NCBI RefSeq assembly: GCF_000754095.2 | Contig: NZ_JQSG02000006.1 | Location: 995,501-1,059,500, forward strand | Length of the DNA stretch: 64,000 nucleotides | Direction of reading: 5' to 3' | Source: Acidihalobacter prosperus | GTDB lineage: Bacteria > Pseudomonadota > Gammaproteobacteria > DSM-5130 > Acidihalobacteraceae | Part shown: piece by piece, positions 45,341 through 54,183 of the stretch | How positions within the stretch are numbered: position 1 is the stretch's first letter | Layout of the letters: each line of letters opens with the position of its first letter | Program-made: the position numbers and the translations under genes | The notes under the pieces: model-generated | The model's database searches: none | Seen by the model: the letters and a program-made list of their open reading frames with translations, nothing else | Told to the model about the DNA's origin: nothing

Positions 45341-45817
45341 ATGGACCTTTACGAAATTGCCCTGAGGACGATTGACGGTCGCGCGTGCACGCTGGCGGAT
45401 TACCGTGGACGGGTGCTGCTGGTCGTCAACGTCGCCAGCCGCTGCGCGTTCACGCCCCAGTATGCGGCGTTGGAGGCCTTGTACCGACGCCATGTCGCGC
45501 GCGGCCTGAGCGTGCTTGGTTTTCCCTGCGACCAGTTCGGCCAACAGGAACCCGGCGACGAGGCGGCGATCGCCGATTTCTGCGCGTCGCGCTATGCCGT
45601 GAGCTTCCCGATGTTCGCCAAGACGACGGTGAACGGCGAGGAAGCTCACCCGTTGTTCCGATGCTTGACCGCCGCCGCGCCAGGCTGGCTGGGCGGACCC
45701 GTGCGCTGGAATTTCACCAAGTTCCTGATCGATCGCGAGGGCCGCGTGTATCGGCGCTATGCGCCGCAGACTGCGCCGGCGAGGCTCGAACGCGCGATCC
45801 GGAGGCTGCTGGGCTGA
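45341..45817 (+). CDS. Glutathione peroxidase family protein
   Basis: A 158-aa thiol peroxidase of the glutathione peroxidase family. The peroxidatic residue is a cysteine in NVASRCAFTPQY; the Gln of the catalytic set is in PCDQFGQQEPG and the Trp/Asn in VRWNFTKFLIDREG. Bacterial cysteine forms usually use thioredoxin or glutathione to reduce hydroperoxides. It diverges from the deacetylase gene and converges with the bufferin-like gene. Confidence 0.9.
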   Translation: MDLYEIALRTIDGRACTLADYRGRVLLVVNVASRCAFTPQYAALEALYRRHVARGLSVLGFPCDQFGQQEPGDEAAIADFCASRYAVSFPMFAKTTVNGEEAHPLFRCLTAAAPGWLGGPVRWNFTKFLIDREGRVYRRYAPQTAPARLERAIRRLLG

Positions 45818-45826
45818 GGGCCTGCG

Positions 45827-46213
45827 TCAGCCGCTATTCACCATCAGCGCATGGATCTTTTTGCGCAGCATGTCCAGGGTTTCCTTGCGCTGTGCCGGCG
45901 CCATGGCCTTCAGTTTCGTGCGAAAGGCTTCTTCGCGCTTGAGGGCAATCGGCGTCGGGTGTGTGGTGCCGCCGGCGATCATGCCGCAAACGCCCTGGGG
46001 CACCAGTATGAAGGCGTTGGGGTCTCGCGCCTTGGCATCGGTGCCGGCGCAGGAGCCGGTCGCGGTCTTGCAGGCATTTTTATGGGCGGCGTTCACGCCG
46101 AAGCATTTGACCATCTTGGGCGCGGCGGCATGCGCGGCGACTGGAGCGAGCAGCGGTGCAGCCGCCACCAGTGTGCCCAAGGCGAGGCGAACGGCGTGCT
46201 GCATGTCCTTCAT
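45827..46213 (-). CDS. Bufferin-like (DUF2282, BufA1-type) secreted protein
   Basis: A 128-aa protein with a Sec signal (about residues 1-29, ending VAAHAA) and a mature part with four cysteines: MVKCFGV, KNACKT, GSCAG and QGVCGM. This pattern, with [11 protein letters not shown], matches DUF2282 bufferin precursors, which bind copper after cysteine modification by DUF692 (BufB) and BufC enzymes. No such enzymes are nearby. A C-terminal tail of about 45 residues rich in Lys and Met ([13 protein letters not shown]) is longer than usual. Expression likely starts just right of it. Confidence 0.72.
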   Translation of the reverse strand: MKDMQHAVRLALGTLVAAAPLLAPVAAHAAAPKMVKCFGVNAAHKNACKTATGSCAGTDAKARDPNAFILVPQGVCGMIAGGTTHPTPIALKREEAFRTKLKAMAPAQRKETLDMLRKKIHALMVNSG

Positions 46214-46373
46214 GGCATTTCCTCAGGGTTGGCGTGGATGAGCAGATAGACCGTTGCCCAGGTGTACAGTTCCGGTCTGTTGCCATCGCGTTGTCATCTG
46301 TCTGCACCATAATGACCCCGCCGTCGACGTGACTGGCCACTCGACGGTGGAAATTCGATACTTTCCTCCTTGC

Positions 46374-46408
46374 AAAACCCCGCACAGGGATGTGCGGGGT
46401 TTTTTTTT
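46374..46408. terminator. Bidirectional rho-independent terminator
   Basis: A perfect 13-bp stem (AAAACCCCGCACA / TGTGCGGGGTTTT) with a GGGA loop is followed on the plus strand by nine T residues and on the minus strand by four. It lies 9 bases beyond the metal exporter stop and separates that gene from the bufferin-like gene. Confidence 0.88.
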
Positions 46409-46416
46409 GCCTGCGC

Positions 46417-47391
46417 TCAGGCGTTGCAGGCCCGGCCGGGGCAACTCAGCACCTCGACGGTGACGTGCCCGAGTCCAGGCAGGCCGGCGAGCAGCGACTT
46501 GTAGTGCGTGGCCGGCCGTGGGGCATGGGTGACCACGGAGAGTATGCAGGCGTGGGTGCCGGGGCCAACGCGCCAGATGTGCAGATCCGACACCCGGTTG
46601 TCGGCATCGGCCTCGATGCGTTGCTGCACCCGGGTCTGCAGCGGGCGCGTGTCTTCTGCGTCGAGCAGCACCGCGCCGGCATCGCGCATCAAACCATAGG
46701 ACCAGCGCGCGATCAGGATCGAGCCGACGATGCCCATCAGCGGGTCCATCCACATCCAGCCGAAGTATTTGGCCGACAGCAGGGCCACGATCGCCAGCAA
46801 AGAAGTGATGGCGTCCGCGGCGACATGCAGATAGGCGGCACGGAGATTGTGGTCGTGCTGGCCGTCGTGATGTTCGTGATGTTCGTGATGCTCGTGATGC
46901 TCGTGGGCATGCCCATGAGCGTGATCATGATGGTCGTCGAGCACCAGCGCGCTGGCCAGATTGACCACGAAGCCGATCACGGCCACCCAGATGGCCTCGT
47001 TGAGCACCACGTCGACCGGGTTGAACAGGCGATCGACGGATTCGAGCACCATCAGCAGTGCGACGATGGCCAGGGTCACAGCGCTGGTGAATCCGGCCAG
47101 GGAGTTGACCTTGCCGGTGCCGAAGCTGAAGCGCGGGTTGTCGGCGTGGCGGCGCGCGAAGACATAGGCGAAGGCGGCAATGCCGAGCGCGGCGGCATGC
47201 GAACCCATGTGCCAGCCGTCGGCGGTCAGCGCCATCGAATGCGTGAGATAGCCTGCGATCAGCTCGACCACCATGGTGATCAGGGTGATCGCAATGACGG
47301 TATAGGTGCGGCGTTCGGATGCCTGCGAGCGAGGCAGGCCGAAGTTGTGTGGGTGCCGCATTGCCTGCAGCGTTTGCGCATGTGTGTGCAT
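46417..47391 (-). CDS. dmeF: CDF metal exporter, DmeF-like
   Basis: Cation diffusion facilitator (324 aa, six helices) exporting divalent metals, probably Co/Ni as in DmeF. The N-terminal HNFG motif is typical of that group. Transport-site residues are in ADGWHMGSHAAA (TM2) and HVAADAITS (TM5). The cytoplasmic loop between TM4 and TM5 is extremely His-rich (about 15 His within 30 residues near position 165-195). ATG 47391 gives MHTHAQ; the frame is open a little further upstream. Ni export would complement the nickel-using hydrogenase. Confidence 0.85.
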   Translation of the reverse strand: MHTHAQTLQAMRHPHNFGLPRSQASERRTYTVIAITLITMVVELIAGYLTHSMALTADGWHMGSHAAALGIAAFAYVFARRHADNPRFSFGTGKVNSLAGFTSAVTLAIVALLMVLESVDRLFNPVDVVLNEAIWVAVIGFVVNLASALVLDDHHDHAHGHAHEHHEHHEHHEHHDGQHDHNLRAAYLHVAADAITSLLAIVALLSAKYFGWMWMDPLMGIVGSILIARWSYGLMRDAGAVLLDAEDTRPLQTRVQQRIEADADNRVSDLHIWRVGPGTHACILSVVTHAPRPATHYKSLLAGLPGLGHVTVEVLSCPGRACNA

Positions 47392-47513
47392 GAGGGGCTC
47401 CGGGCGCGCGCCCAAGGGGTGGGCGATGGGCGAAACGCATCGATTATCCGGACGAATCGTGGCGCGTCAATCGGCCGCCGCGCGCCCTTCGCGATCAGTG
47501 CTCGGTGCCGGGG

Positions 47514-48083
47514 TCACAGGATCGACAGGGCGGCGAATCCCAGCCCGCCCGCCGCAGCCGTGCCGGCGAGGTAAAACAGCCAGCGTTTGCGCGTGAGGGC
47601 GGTGATGGAGGCCAGAGAAATGGCGATCTGGATCAGGCTGAGCGACAGTTCGGACCGGTGCAATGGGCGCATCAGCGTCTGACTGTGCGCGTCGCTCCGG
47701 TGAGACTTTGCGTCGAGCGCCTCGGCCTGTGCCTTGATCTGCGCTTTCTGGGATTCGTAGCGGGCGGCCTGGTCGAGGTAGTAGGCGCGCTTGCCGCCGG
47801 TGGCCAGGTCGGCGGCGAGCGACATCAGATGGCCCTTGGTGCTCTTGGCCTGATAGAAGCTCCACTGGTCGGAGGCCTGCGTCGATTCGAGCACGGCCTC
47901 GTTCTTGAGCATCATCGCCTCGTTCTGCGTGGCGCTGACGTGGTAGCTGACCATCGCGCCGAGGGTGGCGAGAATGGCCGTGAAAATGGCCACGTACTGG
48001 GCCAGTCCGGGACCTTCGTGCTGGGCGTGATGCTCAAGCGCGTGTTCGTGCGCGCCGTGGACGTGGAAGCCTTCGCTGGGCAT
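47514..48083 (-). CDS. DUF4337 membrane protein
   Basis: A 189-aa protein with a His-rich N-terminus (HVHGAHEHALEHHAQHE), one transmembrane helix (about 28-48), a soluble helical middle (QASDQWSFYQAKSTKGHL is the DUF4337 signature) and two C-terminal helices. Function is unknown. It lies upstream of the CDF exporter on the same strand, 122 bases away. Confidence 0.75.
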   Translation of the reverse strand: MPSEGFHVHGAHEHALEHHAQHEGPGLAQYVAIFTAILATLGAMVSYHVSATQNEAMMLKNEAVLESTQASDQWSFYQAKSTKGHLMSLAADLATGGKRAYYLDQAARYESQKAQIKAQAEALDAKSHRSDAHSQTLMRPLHRSELSLSLIQIAISLASITALTRKRWLFYLAGTAAAGGLGFAALSIL

Positions 48084-48459
48084 GGGGGCCGTGCGCTCCT
48101 GACGCAGTGGAGAAATGAGATTGGGCGATGGCTATGGTATGCGCGCGCATGCCCGGCGGGGAGCCCCGTCGCCATGTATTTTTTCGATTTCGGAAGCCTA
48201 TTGCGGGCCACCGTTGGCGGGATTAAGATGCGTTCGCCCCATCCCACGGCGCGGTCTTCGCCTCTGCCGCAGCAAAGCGGCCGCCGCCAGGCGCAAGGTA
48301 TCGGTTTCCCCTGATTCCCTTCACCGAGCGGGAGGCTCGCGTGGTGAATGGTCGCTTCCGATCGCACTGAATTATCCGTCTGCAAGGTCCTTGCCGGCAG
48401 TCCCTCGTGCGTGCATCGTCGCGTCCGTCCATCCGTCTGCCCCCGCGCGGAGGCACCCC
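48084..48459. other. 376-bp divergent spacer
   Basis: No gene is seen on either strand. It separates the divergent DUF4337 and glycosyltransferase genes and should carry both promoters. A CGGAGG ribosome site for the glycosyltransferase is at 48448-48453. I see no clear inverted repeat or operator. Confidence 0.5.
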
Positions 48460-49809
48460 ATGTCTCTGATGCCCACCCCCGAATTGCCCGAACCGCTGTT
48501 TCCCGCCGCTGATCCGGCCCAGCGTCGCCGCTTGCAGGAATTTCTGCTGGCGGGACTGGTGCTGGCCTTGCTGGCAGGTATCGCGTACACGCTCATGCAC
48601 CCGATGGCGCGTAGTCTGGCCTACCACGAGTGGCTGCAGCCGCTGGCCTACGCACTGTTGGTGTGGGCGGGCCTGGAGCTGGTGCTGCTGCTGCTCAAAA
48701 CCCTGCTCTGGTTTCACTACCGCCCAGTGCCGTCCGCCGCGCTGGAGGCGGCGCCGGCGTTGACCGTGATCATCCCCGCCTACAACGAAGGGGCGATGGT
48801 GGAGCAATCGATCGACTCGGTGGCGCGCGCGCATTATCCCGCCGAACTGCTGGAGATACTGGTGGTAGACGACGGTAGCCGCGACGATACCTGGGACTAC
48901 ATCGAGCAGGCCGCTGCGCGCCATCCCGGGGTGGTCACGACCGTCCGTTTCCCAGAAAACCGCGGCAAGCGCGCCGCGCTGCTCGAAGGGTTCCGCCGCG
49001 CGCGCGGCGAGGTGGTCGTGACCATCGATTCCGACAGCGTGATCGATGCCGGCACGCTGCTGGCGCTGGTCGCGCCGTTCGCCGACGAGCGGGTCGGCGC
49101 GGTGGCCGGCAAGGTGGTGGTGCACAATCGCCACGAAGGCACGATCCCGCGCATGCTGCAGGTGGCCTATATCCTGTCCTTCGATTATCTGCGTGCGGCC
49201 CAGTCGGGCTATCGCACGGTGTACTGCTGCCCCGGCGCGCTGGCAGCCTACCGCACCTCCGCGGTGCGCGAGGTGCTGGATGCGTGGATGAATCAGACCT
49301 TCTGGGGCGCCGCCTGCACCTACGGCGAGGATCGCGCCATGACCAATTACCTGCTGGCGCGGGGTTACGACACGCTTTACCAGAACACCGCGGTGGTGCG
49401 CACCATGGTGCCGACCACGTATCGGCGGCTGTGCAAGATGTTCCTGCGCTGGGACCGCAGCTTCATCCGCGAGGAGATCCGGCTCGCCGGAATCGTGTGG
49501 CGGCGCCCGCCGGTCGCGCGCCTGTTGACCGTGTTCGATCGCGTGATCACCGACGTGCGTTTCCCGCTGCGTTATCTGGGCACGGGGCTGGCCGGTCTGA
49601 TGGTGATGGACGAACCCGCGGCGCTCGGTTCGCTGCTGCTCGGCAGCACCCTGTTCAGCACCCTGTACGCGCTGTACTACCTGCGCAGCGAGCGTTCGTG
49701 GAACGTGCTGTTCGGCGTGGCCTACAGCTACTACAGCGCCTTGGCCCTGTGGTGGATTCTGCCTTACGCGGCGCTGACCCTGCGCGCCAAATCCTGGATG
49801 ACCCGTTGA
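48460..49809 (+). CDS. Processive family 2 glycosyltransferase (HAS/NodC-like)
   Basis: A 449-aa membrane glycosyltransferase. Two helices precede the catalytic domain (about residues 25-45 and 55-80) and two or more follow it. GT-2 motifs are VIIPAYNEG, VVDDGS, TIDSDSV (DXD), YGEDRAMTN (catalytic ED) and FLRWDRSFIREE, a variant of QxxRW with the Gln not obvious. This layout is that of hyaluronan, chitin or N-acetylglucosamine polymer synthases. Product unknown. It is monocistronic; a deacetylase lies 3 kb away. Confidence 0.82.
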   Translation: MSLMPTPELPEPLFPAADPAQRRRLQEFLLAGLVLALLAGIAYTLMHPMARSLAYHEWLQPLAYALLVWAGLELVLLLLKTLLWFHYRPVPSAALEAAPALTVIIPAYNEGAMVEQSIDSVARAHYPAELLEILVVDDGSRDDTWDYIEQAAARHPGVVTTVRFPENRGKRAALLEGFRRARGEVVVTIDSDSVIDAGTLLALVAPFADERVGAVAGKVVVHNRHEGTIPRMLQVAYILSFDYLRAAQSGYRTVYCCPGALAAYRTSAVREVLDAWMNQTFWGAACTYGEDRAMTNYLLARGYDTLYQNTAVVRTMVPTTYRRLCKMFLRWDRSFIREEIRLAGIVWRRPPVARLLTVFDRVITDVRFPLRYLGTGLAGLMVMDEPAALGSLLLGSTLFSTLYALYYLRSERSWNVLFGVAYSYYSALALWWILPYAALTLRAKSWMTR

Positions 49810-49886
49810 CGAGGGCTAGGGGGTATAGTTGACTCAGCCAGCGTATTAATGGTGCACTTGTCGTTTATCCAATAAGAATTACTTTT

Positions 49887-52800
49887 GTGCGCCAAAGAGT
49901 CCTCCCGCAGGCGGGACTGCTGTTGCTGCTGGTCGTCGTGGTGGTGGGATACGGCGTCAGTTCCTGGCAGGCCACCCGTCGCCATATCCGTCATGACCTC
50001 GAACGCCGGACCCGGCTGCAGGCCGAGCTGGTGGCGGATGCGTTGATGCGCTGGAGCGCCGACTACCGCGCGCTGGGCTTCAGTCTCGTCGCCAATGACG
50101 ATCTCGGCGCGCTGAACCGGACGTTGCGCCTCTATCGTTCCGAGCACGACGACGCATCCCTGCCGATGTACATCCTGGCACCGAACCCCGAGCGCCTGCT
50201 CGGTGGCGAGCCGCGCCTGTCGTTGGAAGGCCGCGCTTCGTTGGTCCGTCTGGCAGAGGGCCTGTGTCGCGACAGTCGCGGCAATCGCATGGCCTTGAGC
50301 CCGAGCGAGCGACGCCTGCGGGGGCGGCCGCTGATCGCCGCCTGTCTGCGGCTGCGCGACGCCGGCGGTGAACCTCTGATCGATCTTTTCGGCTGGCTGC
50401 CTTGGCCACCCCCCACACTCGAACAGGCGCGACGCCTGACCATCGATCCGCTTAACGCGACGACCTCGCTGGCCTGGCTCCGTCATCGAGACGAGCAGGC
50501 GAAGCCGCGCCTGAGCTGGTTCGGTGCGCCGATTCCCGGTTTCGAAGGCGCGCTGCAAAGCGCGGCATCGACGGCGAGGGGGACGTATGTCCACGATGGC
50601 ATCCAGCATGCCTGGGTGCGGGTGGCCGGTTGGCCAGCGGTGGTGGTGACATCCCTGAGCGCGCGCGTGGTCTGGCACGCCTGGTTCAGGCAGGGCGGTG
50701 CCGGCGTCAGTGCCGCGTTGCTGTTGCTGCTGACGTCCATTATCGCGCTCGTGGCACTGCGCTCGTTGCGGCTGGCGCGTTCGGAAGGTCGTTTGCGGCA
50801 GTACTACGGGGCGCTCAAGGATATCAATCAGAGCCTGATGATGCTGCCGCAGCCCGGCGTGCTCTATCAGAGCGTGTGTACGCTCCTGGTGGACCGCACG
50901 GAACTCCCGGTCGCCTGGGTCGGTCTGGAGCGCGACGGCCGCATCGATGTGATCGCCGCGGCCGGGCCCGCGCGGGCCTATGTCGATGGCCTGTCGCTGG
51001 CGTCGGAGGCGGACCATCCGGAAGGACTGGGGCCGGCCGGCCGCGCGCTGCGTGCCGGCATCACCGTTACGGCGGCGGACTTGCGCGAGGATCCGCGGTT
51101 CGGCATCTGGTCCGCGCGCGCCAGCCGTTACGGCCTGCGCAGCTCGGTCGCGGTGCCGTTCGGCGGTGATGGCAGTACCCGCGGCGTGCTGGCGGCGTAT
51201 TCCACTCGACGCGGCTTTTTCAGCCCTGACATCGTCGATCTGCTCGAGCAGCTGGCGCGCGACATCGAACTGGGGCTGGGCCAGTACGCAAGGGTGGCCG
51301 AGATCACGCGCTTGAGCCAGCACGACCCTTTGACCGGCCTGCCCAACCGCACCTACTTCATGGACAATCTCGAGCGGGCGCTGGCAAGAGTGCAGCGCAG
51401 CGAGCGCCTGATCGCGATCGGCATACTCGATCTTGACGATTTCAAGAGCATCAACGACGTGCTGGGGCACACAGTCGGCGACGAATTGCTCCAACATCTC
51501 GCCGCGCTGCTGCCCAAGGCGCTGAGGCAGGGCGACATGGTCGCCCGGCTGGGCGGCGACGAGTTCGGCATTCTGCTCGAAGGCGTGACCGGCGTGGCGG
51601 AGATCGAGGCCATCGCCAAACGGATCCTGTCGACCATCCGGCAACCGGTGATGCTGTCGGCCGAGGTGCGCGAGCTGTCGACGGAGGCCAGCCTGGGACT
51701 GACGCTCTACCCCCTCGACGACGGCGAGGCCGCCGACCTGCTGCGCCATGCGGACGAAGCCCTGTATGCCGCCAAGGCGGCAGGCCGTCACCGCTGGCAC
51801 CTGTTCGATCGCGGTCTGGAAGTGGCCTCGCGGCAGCGTTACCTGATTCACCATCGTCTGCCGGAGGCGATAGCGGACCGACATATCCTGTTTCACTATC
51901 AGCCGCAGATCGACCTCGAAACGGGGCAGGTAGTCGGTGCCGAGGCGCTGGCGCGCTGGATGGACCCGGAGACCGGGGCCTGGAGCCCGGCGATCTTCAT
52001 GCCCACGATCGAAGGCGATGCGCGACTGGCGCGCGCGCTCGGCCGCCACGCACTGCTCGAAGCCGCGCGTGCGATCGCGCGCTGGCACGCCGACGAGCGC
52101 GGCTTGCGGCTGTCGGTGAACATCTGCGCACGACATCTGCTGCATGGCGCCTTCATCGACGATCTGGACGAAGTGCTGACGCGCTATCCCGAGGCGTCGC
52201 ATGCGCTGACGCTGGAGCTGACCGAAACCGCGGCGCTGACCGATCTCGATGCCAGCGCGGACGTGCTCGCCGACGTCCGCGCGCGCGGATTGCGGGTGGC
52301 GCTGGACGATTTCGGCAGCGGATACGCTTCGCTGCAGTACGTGCGCCATCTGCCCCTGGACGAGATCAAGCTGGACCTGCAGTTCGTACAGGACATGGAG
52401 ACGGATACCGAGGCCTTTGCGGTAGGCTACGCGGCTCTCGAGCTGGCCGACCTGCGCGGTGCGCAGGTCGTGGCCGAAGGCATCGAAGTCGAACGGACCG
52501 CACGTCTCTGGCGGCGCCTGGGCGGGCGTCTCGCACAAGGGTATTTGTTCGCCCGCCCGATGGACGAGGCGGCTTGGCTGGCCTGGACCTCGCGTTTCGG
52601 CCGCGAAACCCGATTCCTGAGCATTCCTCGCTGGCGTCCGGCCATGTCGCACCTGCCGCTTTTGCAGGCATTGCCGCGTCACGCCGGTCTCAAGCGCCTG
52701 CTGCAGCGACCAGCGCCTCTCGGTAGCGCCGACGCGTACGATCATTTCACCCGCCTTCTGGATGCCTGGGATCACAGGGATTGCCCGTTGACGGCCTGGA

Positions 52801-52994
52801 TCGAAGAGGCGGCTCGGCAGCCTGGCGTTTCGCTGAGCGTGCTGCGTGCGGCCCACGAGCAGCTGCATGCTTCGGCGCAGGACTGCCTGGCCAGGCATGC
52901 CTCGCCCGAGGAGCGTATGCCGCAGACCTGGGAGCGGTTCGTGCACGCACTCGACCAGGTGATCGGGCAAATGGACTTCAATCACGCTTCCTGA
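49887..52994 (+). CDS. Membrane sensor-GAF-GGDEF-EAL protein
   Basis: A 1035-aa inner-membrane c-di-GMP enzyme. TM1 is at about 8-27, a periplasmic sensing domain covers about 28-268, TM2 is about 269-292, then GAF (310-465), GGDEF (470-635) and EAL (640-890). RLGGDEF with an RQGD inhibitory site and GAEALARWMDP, LDDFGSGYAS and AEGIEVE are intact. A helical C-terminal tail of about 140 residues (CPLTAWIEEAARQ, AAHEQLHASAQDCL) follows EAL and may be a small sensor. The start is a GTG with a weak ribosome site. Confidence 0.88.
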   Translation: MRQRVLPQAGLLLLLVVVVVGYGVSSWQATRRHIRHDLERRTRLQAELVADALMRWSADYRALGFSLVANDDLGALNRTLRLYRSEHDDASLPMYILAPNPERLLGGEPRLSLEGRASLVRLAEGLCRDSRGNRMALSPSERRLRGRPLIAACLRLRDAGGEPLIDLFGWLPWPPPTLEQARRLTIDPLNATTSLAWLRHRDEQAKPRLSWFGAPIPGFEGALQSAASTARGTYVHDGIQHAWVRVAGWPAVVVTSLSARVVWHAWFRQGGAGVSAALLLLLTSIIALVALRSLRLARSEGRLRQYYGALKDINQSLMMLPQPGVLYQSVCTLLVDRTELPVAWVGLERDGRIDVIAAAGPARAYVDGLSLASEADHPEGLGPAGRALRAGITVTAADLREDPRFGIWSARASRYGLRSSVAVPFGGDGSTRGVLAAYSTRRGFFSPDIVDLLEQLARDIELGLGQYARVAEITRLSQHDPLTGLPNRTYFMDNLERALARVQRSERLIAIGILDLDDFKSINDVLGHTVGDELLQHLAALLPKALRQGDMVARLGGDEFGILLEGVTGVAEIEAIAKRILSTIRQPVMLSAEVRELSTEASLGLTLYPLDDGEAADLLRHADEALYAAKAAGRHRWHLFDRGLEVASRQRYLIHHRLPEAIADRHILFHYQPQIDLETGQVVGAEALARWMDPETGAWSPAIFMPTIEGDARLARALGRHALLEAARAIARWHADERGLRLSVNICARHLLHGAFIDDLDEVLTRYPEASHALTLELTETAALTDLDASADVLADVRARGLRVALDDFGSGYASLQYVRHLPLDEIKLDLQFVQDMETDTEAFAVGYAALELADLRGAQVVAEGIEVERTARLWRRLGGRLAQGYLFARPMDEAAWLAWTSRFGRETRFLSIPRWRPAMSHLPLLQALPRHAGLKRLLQRPAPLGSADAYDHFTRLLDAWDHRDCPLTAWIEEAARQPGVSLSVLRAAHEQLHASAQDCLARHASPEERMPQTWERFVHALDQVIGQMDFNHAS

Positions 52995-53010
52995 GCGGCG
53001 GTCGGGCAGC

Positions 53011-53027
53011 TGGTCCGATCATTGCTT
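53011..53027 (+). promoter_or_regulatory. Sigma-54-type promoter for nasT
   Basis: TGGTCCG-ATCA-TTGCT has the invariant GG (53012-53013) and GC (53024-53025) exactly 10 bases apart. The predicted start near 53037 is about 95 bases before the nasT ATG. The -24 element has two mismatches to TGGCACG, so strength is uncertain. Confidence 0.55.
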
Positions 53028-53131
53028 GCATAACGCCATAATGCCGGCGTGACGATGCGCCGATGGCCCCCTGAGTCGCGCTCGGCATGCACGTTTATCG
53101 TGGACCGGTTTTTCCTTGGAGGGGCTCTGGC

Positions 53132-53722
53132 ATGAAGCAAAATGGTCGCTTGCGCGTGATGCTGTTCGACAAGTCGGCAGGGCGCGCGGCCATCCTGGAG
53201 CAGGCGCTCAAAGATCAGGGTTGCGAGGTTGTGGCCCGCCTGGGCGATGGTGACGACGTCTTCCGACGGGTGCAGGAACTGCAGCCGGACGTTGTCTTCG
53301 TGGATATGGACATCCCCGACCGCGATACCCTCGAGTCCATGCGCCTGATCAATCGCGAAATTCCGCGCCCGGTGGTGATGTTCGCCAGCCAGAGCGACGG
53401 TGCGACTATCGAGGAAGCGGTGCGTGCCGGCGTCAGCGCGTACATCGTCGACGGCCTCAGCCCCAGCCGCCTCAAGCCGATCATGGAGGTGGCCATCGCC
53501 CGTTTTCGCGAGTTCCAGGCCCTGCGCAACGAGCTTGAGCTGACGCGCAACAAACTGGCCGATCGGCGAGATATCGACAAGGCCAAGGGGGTGCTGATGC
53601 GCCAGAAGGGTCTGTCCGAAGAGGATGCCTACGCCGCCCTGCGCAAGCTTGCCATGGACCGCAACCAGAAGCTCGGCGACGTCGCGCGGATGCTGCTCGC
53701 CGCCGCCGAATTGCTTGGCTGA
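53132..53722 (+). CDS. nasT: NasT-type ANTAR antiterminator
   Basis: A 196-aa RNA-binding response regulator. The receiver-like N-terminus (about 1-120) keeps an aspartate in VVFVDMDIPD; the C-terminal ANTAR domain (about 130-190) reads DRRDIDKAKGVLMRQKGLSE then AYAALRKLAM. In the NasS/NasT system NasT is held by NasS and, when nitrate binds NasS, is freed to prevent leader termination in nas transcripts. GGAGGGG precedes the ATG at 53132. Leader hairpins fitting this role lie directly downstream, and nasS is at 56039. Confidence 0.9.
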   Translation: MKQNGRLRVMLFDKSAGRAAILEQALKDQGCEVVARLGDGDDVFRRVQELQPDVVFVDMDIPDRDTLESMRLINREIPRPVVMFASQSDGATIEEAVRAGVSAYIVDGLSPSRLKPIMEVAIARFREFQALRNELELTRNKLADRRDIDKAKGVLMRQKGLSEEDAYAALRKLAMDRNQKLGDVARMLLAAAELLG

Positions 53723-53860
53723 ACGCACCACATCGGGGCGCGCATAGTGCGCGCAGCACCATTTTCGAGCTTATCCGGCGTTTCCACGGAGACGTCAATG
53801 CGGGCGAAAAACCGCCCTTGATCCCGTGGTATGGCCCTGTAAAGCGGTTTTTCCCGTCTC

Positions 53861-53876
53861 TGGTACGGGTATTGCT
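53861..53876 (+). promoter_or_regulatory. Sigma-54-type promoter for nitrate operon
   Basis: TGGTACG-GGTA-TTGCT matches TGGCACG-N4-TTGCW with one mismatch. GG (53862-53863) and GC (53874-53875) are 10 bases apart. The start predicted near 53887 is 11 bases before the first leader hairpin. A weak NtrC-like site (CGCACC-N5-GGGGCG) is at 53724-53740. No gene lies in 53723-54183. Confidence 0.75.
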
Positions 53877-53897
53877 TATCCCACCATCGAGCATGAT

Positions 53898-53944
53898 CGG
53901 GCCAATGAAGGGCCGCTTGCTTCCAAGAGTCAACGCGGACTCTT
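53898..53944 (+). ncRNA. ANTAR-type two-hairpin leader
   Basis: Two hairpins with six-base loops stand in tandem. P1 (53898-53915) has a CGGGCC/GGGCCG stem with one G-G mismatch and loop AATGAA. P2 (53925-53944) has a perfect 7-bp AAGAGTC/GACTCTT stem and loop AACGCG. Both loops have A at position 1 and G at position 4, the known ANTAR recognition pattern. An intrinsic terminator follows 12 bases later. Confidence 0.78.
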
Positions 53945-53956
53945 AAACCAAAGACA

Positions 53957-54004
53957 ACGGCGTCACCCTGATCGCAACTGCGGTCGTGGGCCGCCGTTTT
54001 TTTT
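53957..54004 (+). terminator. Leader intrinsic terminator (attenuator)
   Basis: ACGGCG-n3-CCC pairs with GGG-n1-CGCCGT around an inner GATCGC-AACT-GCGGTC hairpin, followed by eight T residues. It lies 180 bases before narK and would stop transcripts unless NasT binds the leader. Confidence 0.82.
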
Positions 54005-54183
54005 GTGCCGGGAAGACCGTTGGAGGCCGTGATGCGGGAGGCGGAAATGTATCGATGCGTGGCGCGAGGCTGGCGCCACCAGGCTGCCCGTCCGGTCAAC
54101 AGGTTGATCAGACATGGCCATCGCTCGGATGCCCCCTGGGACCAAGGCATGCGCCGAACCGACTTGAACGCTCTGGAGGATTG

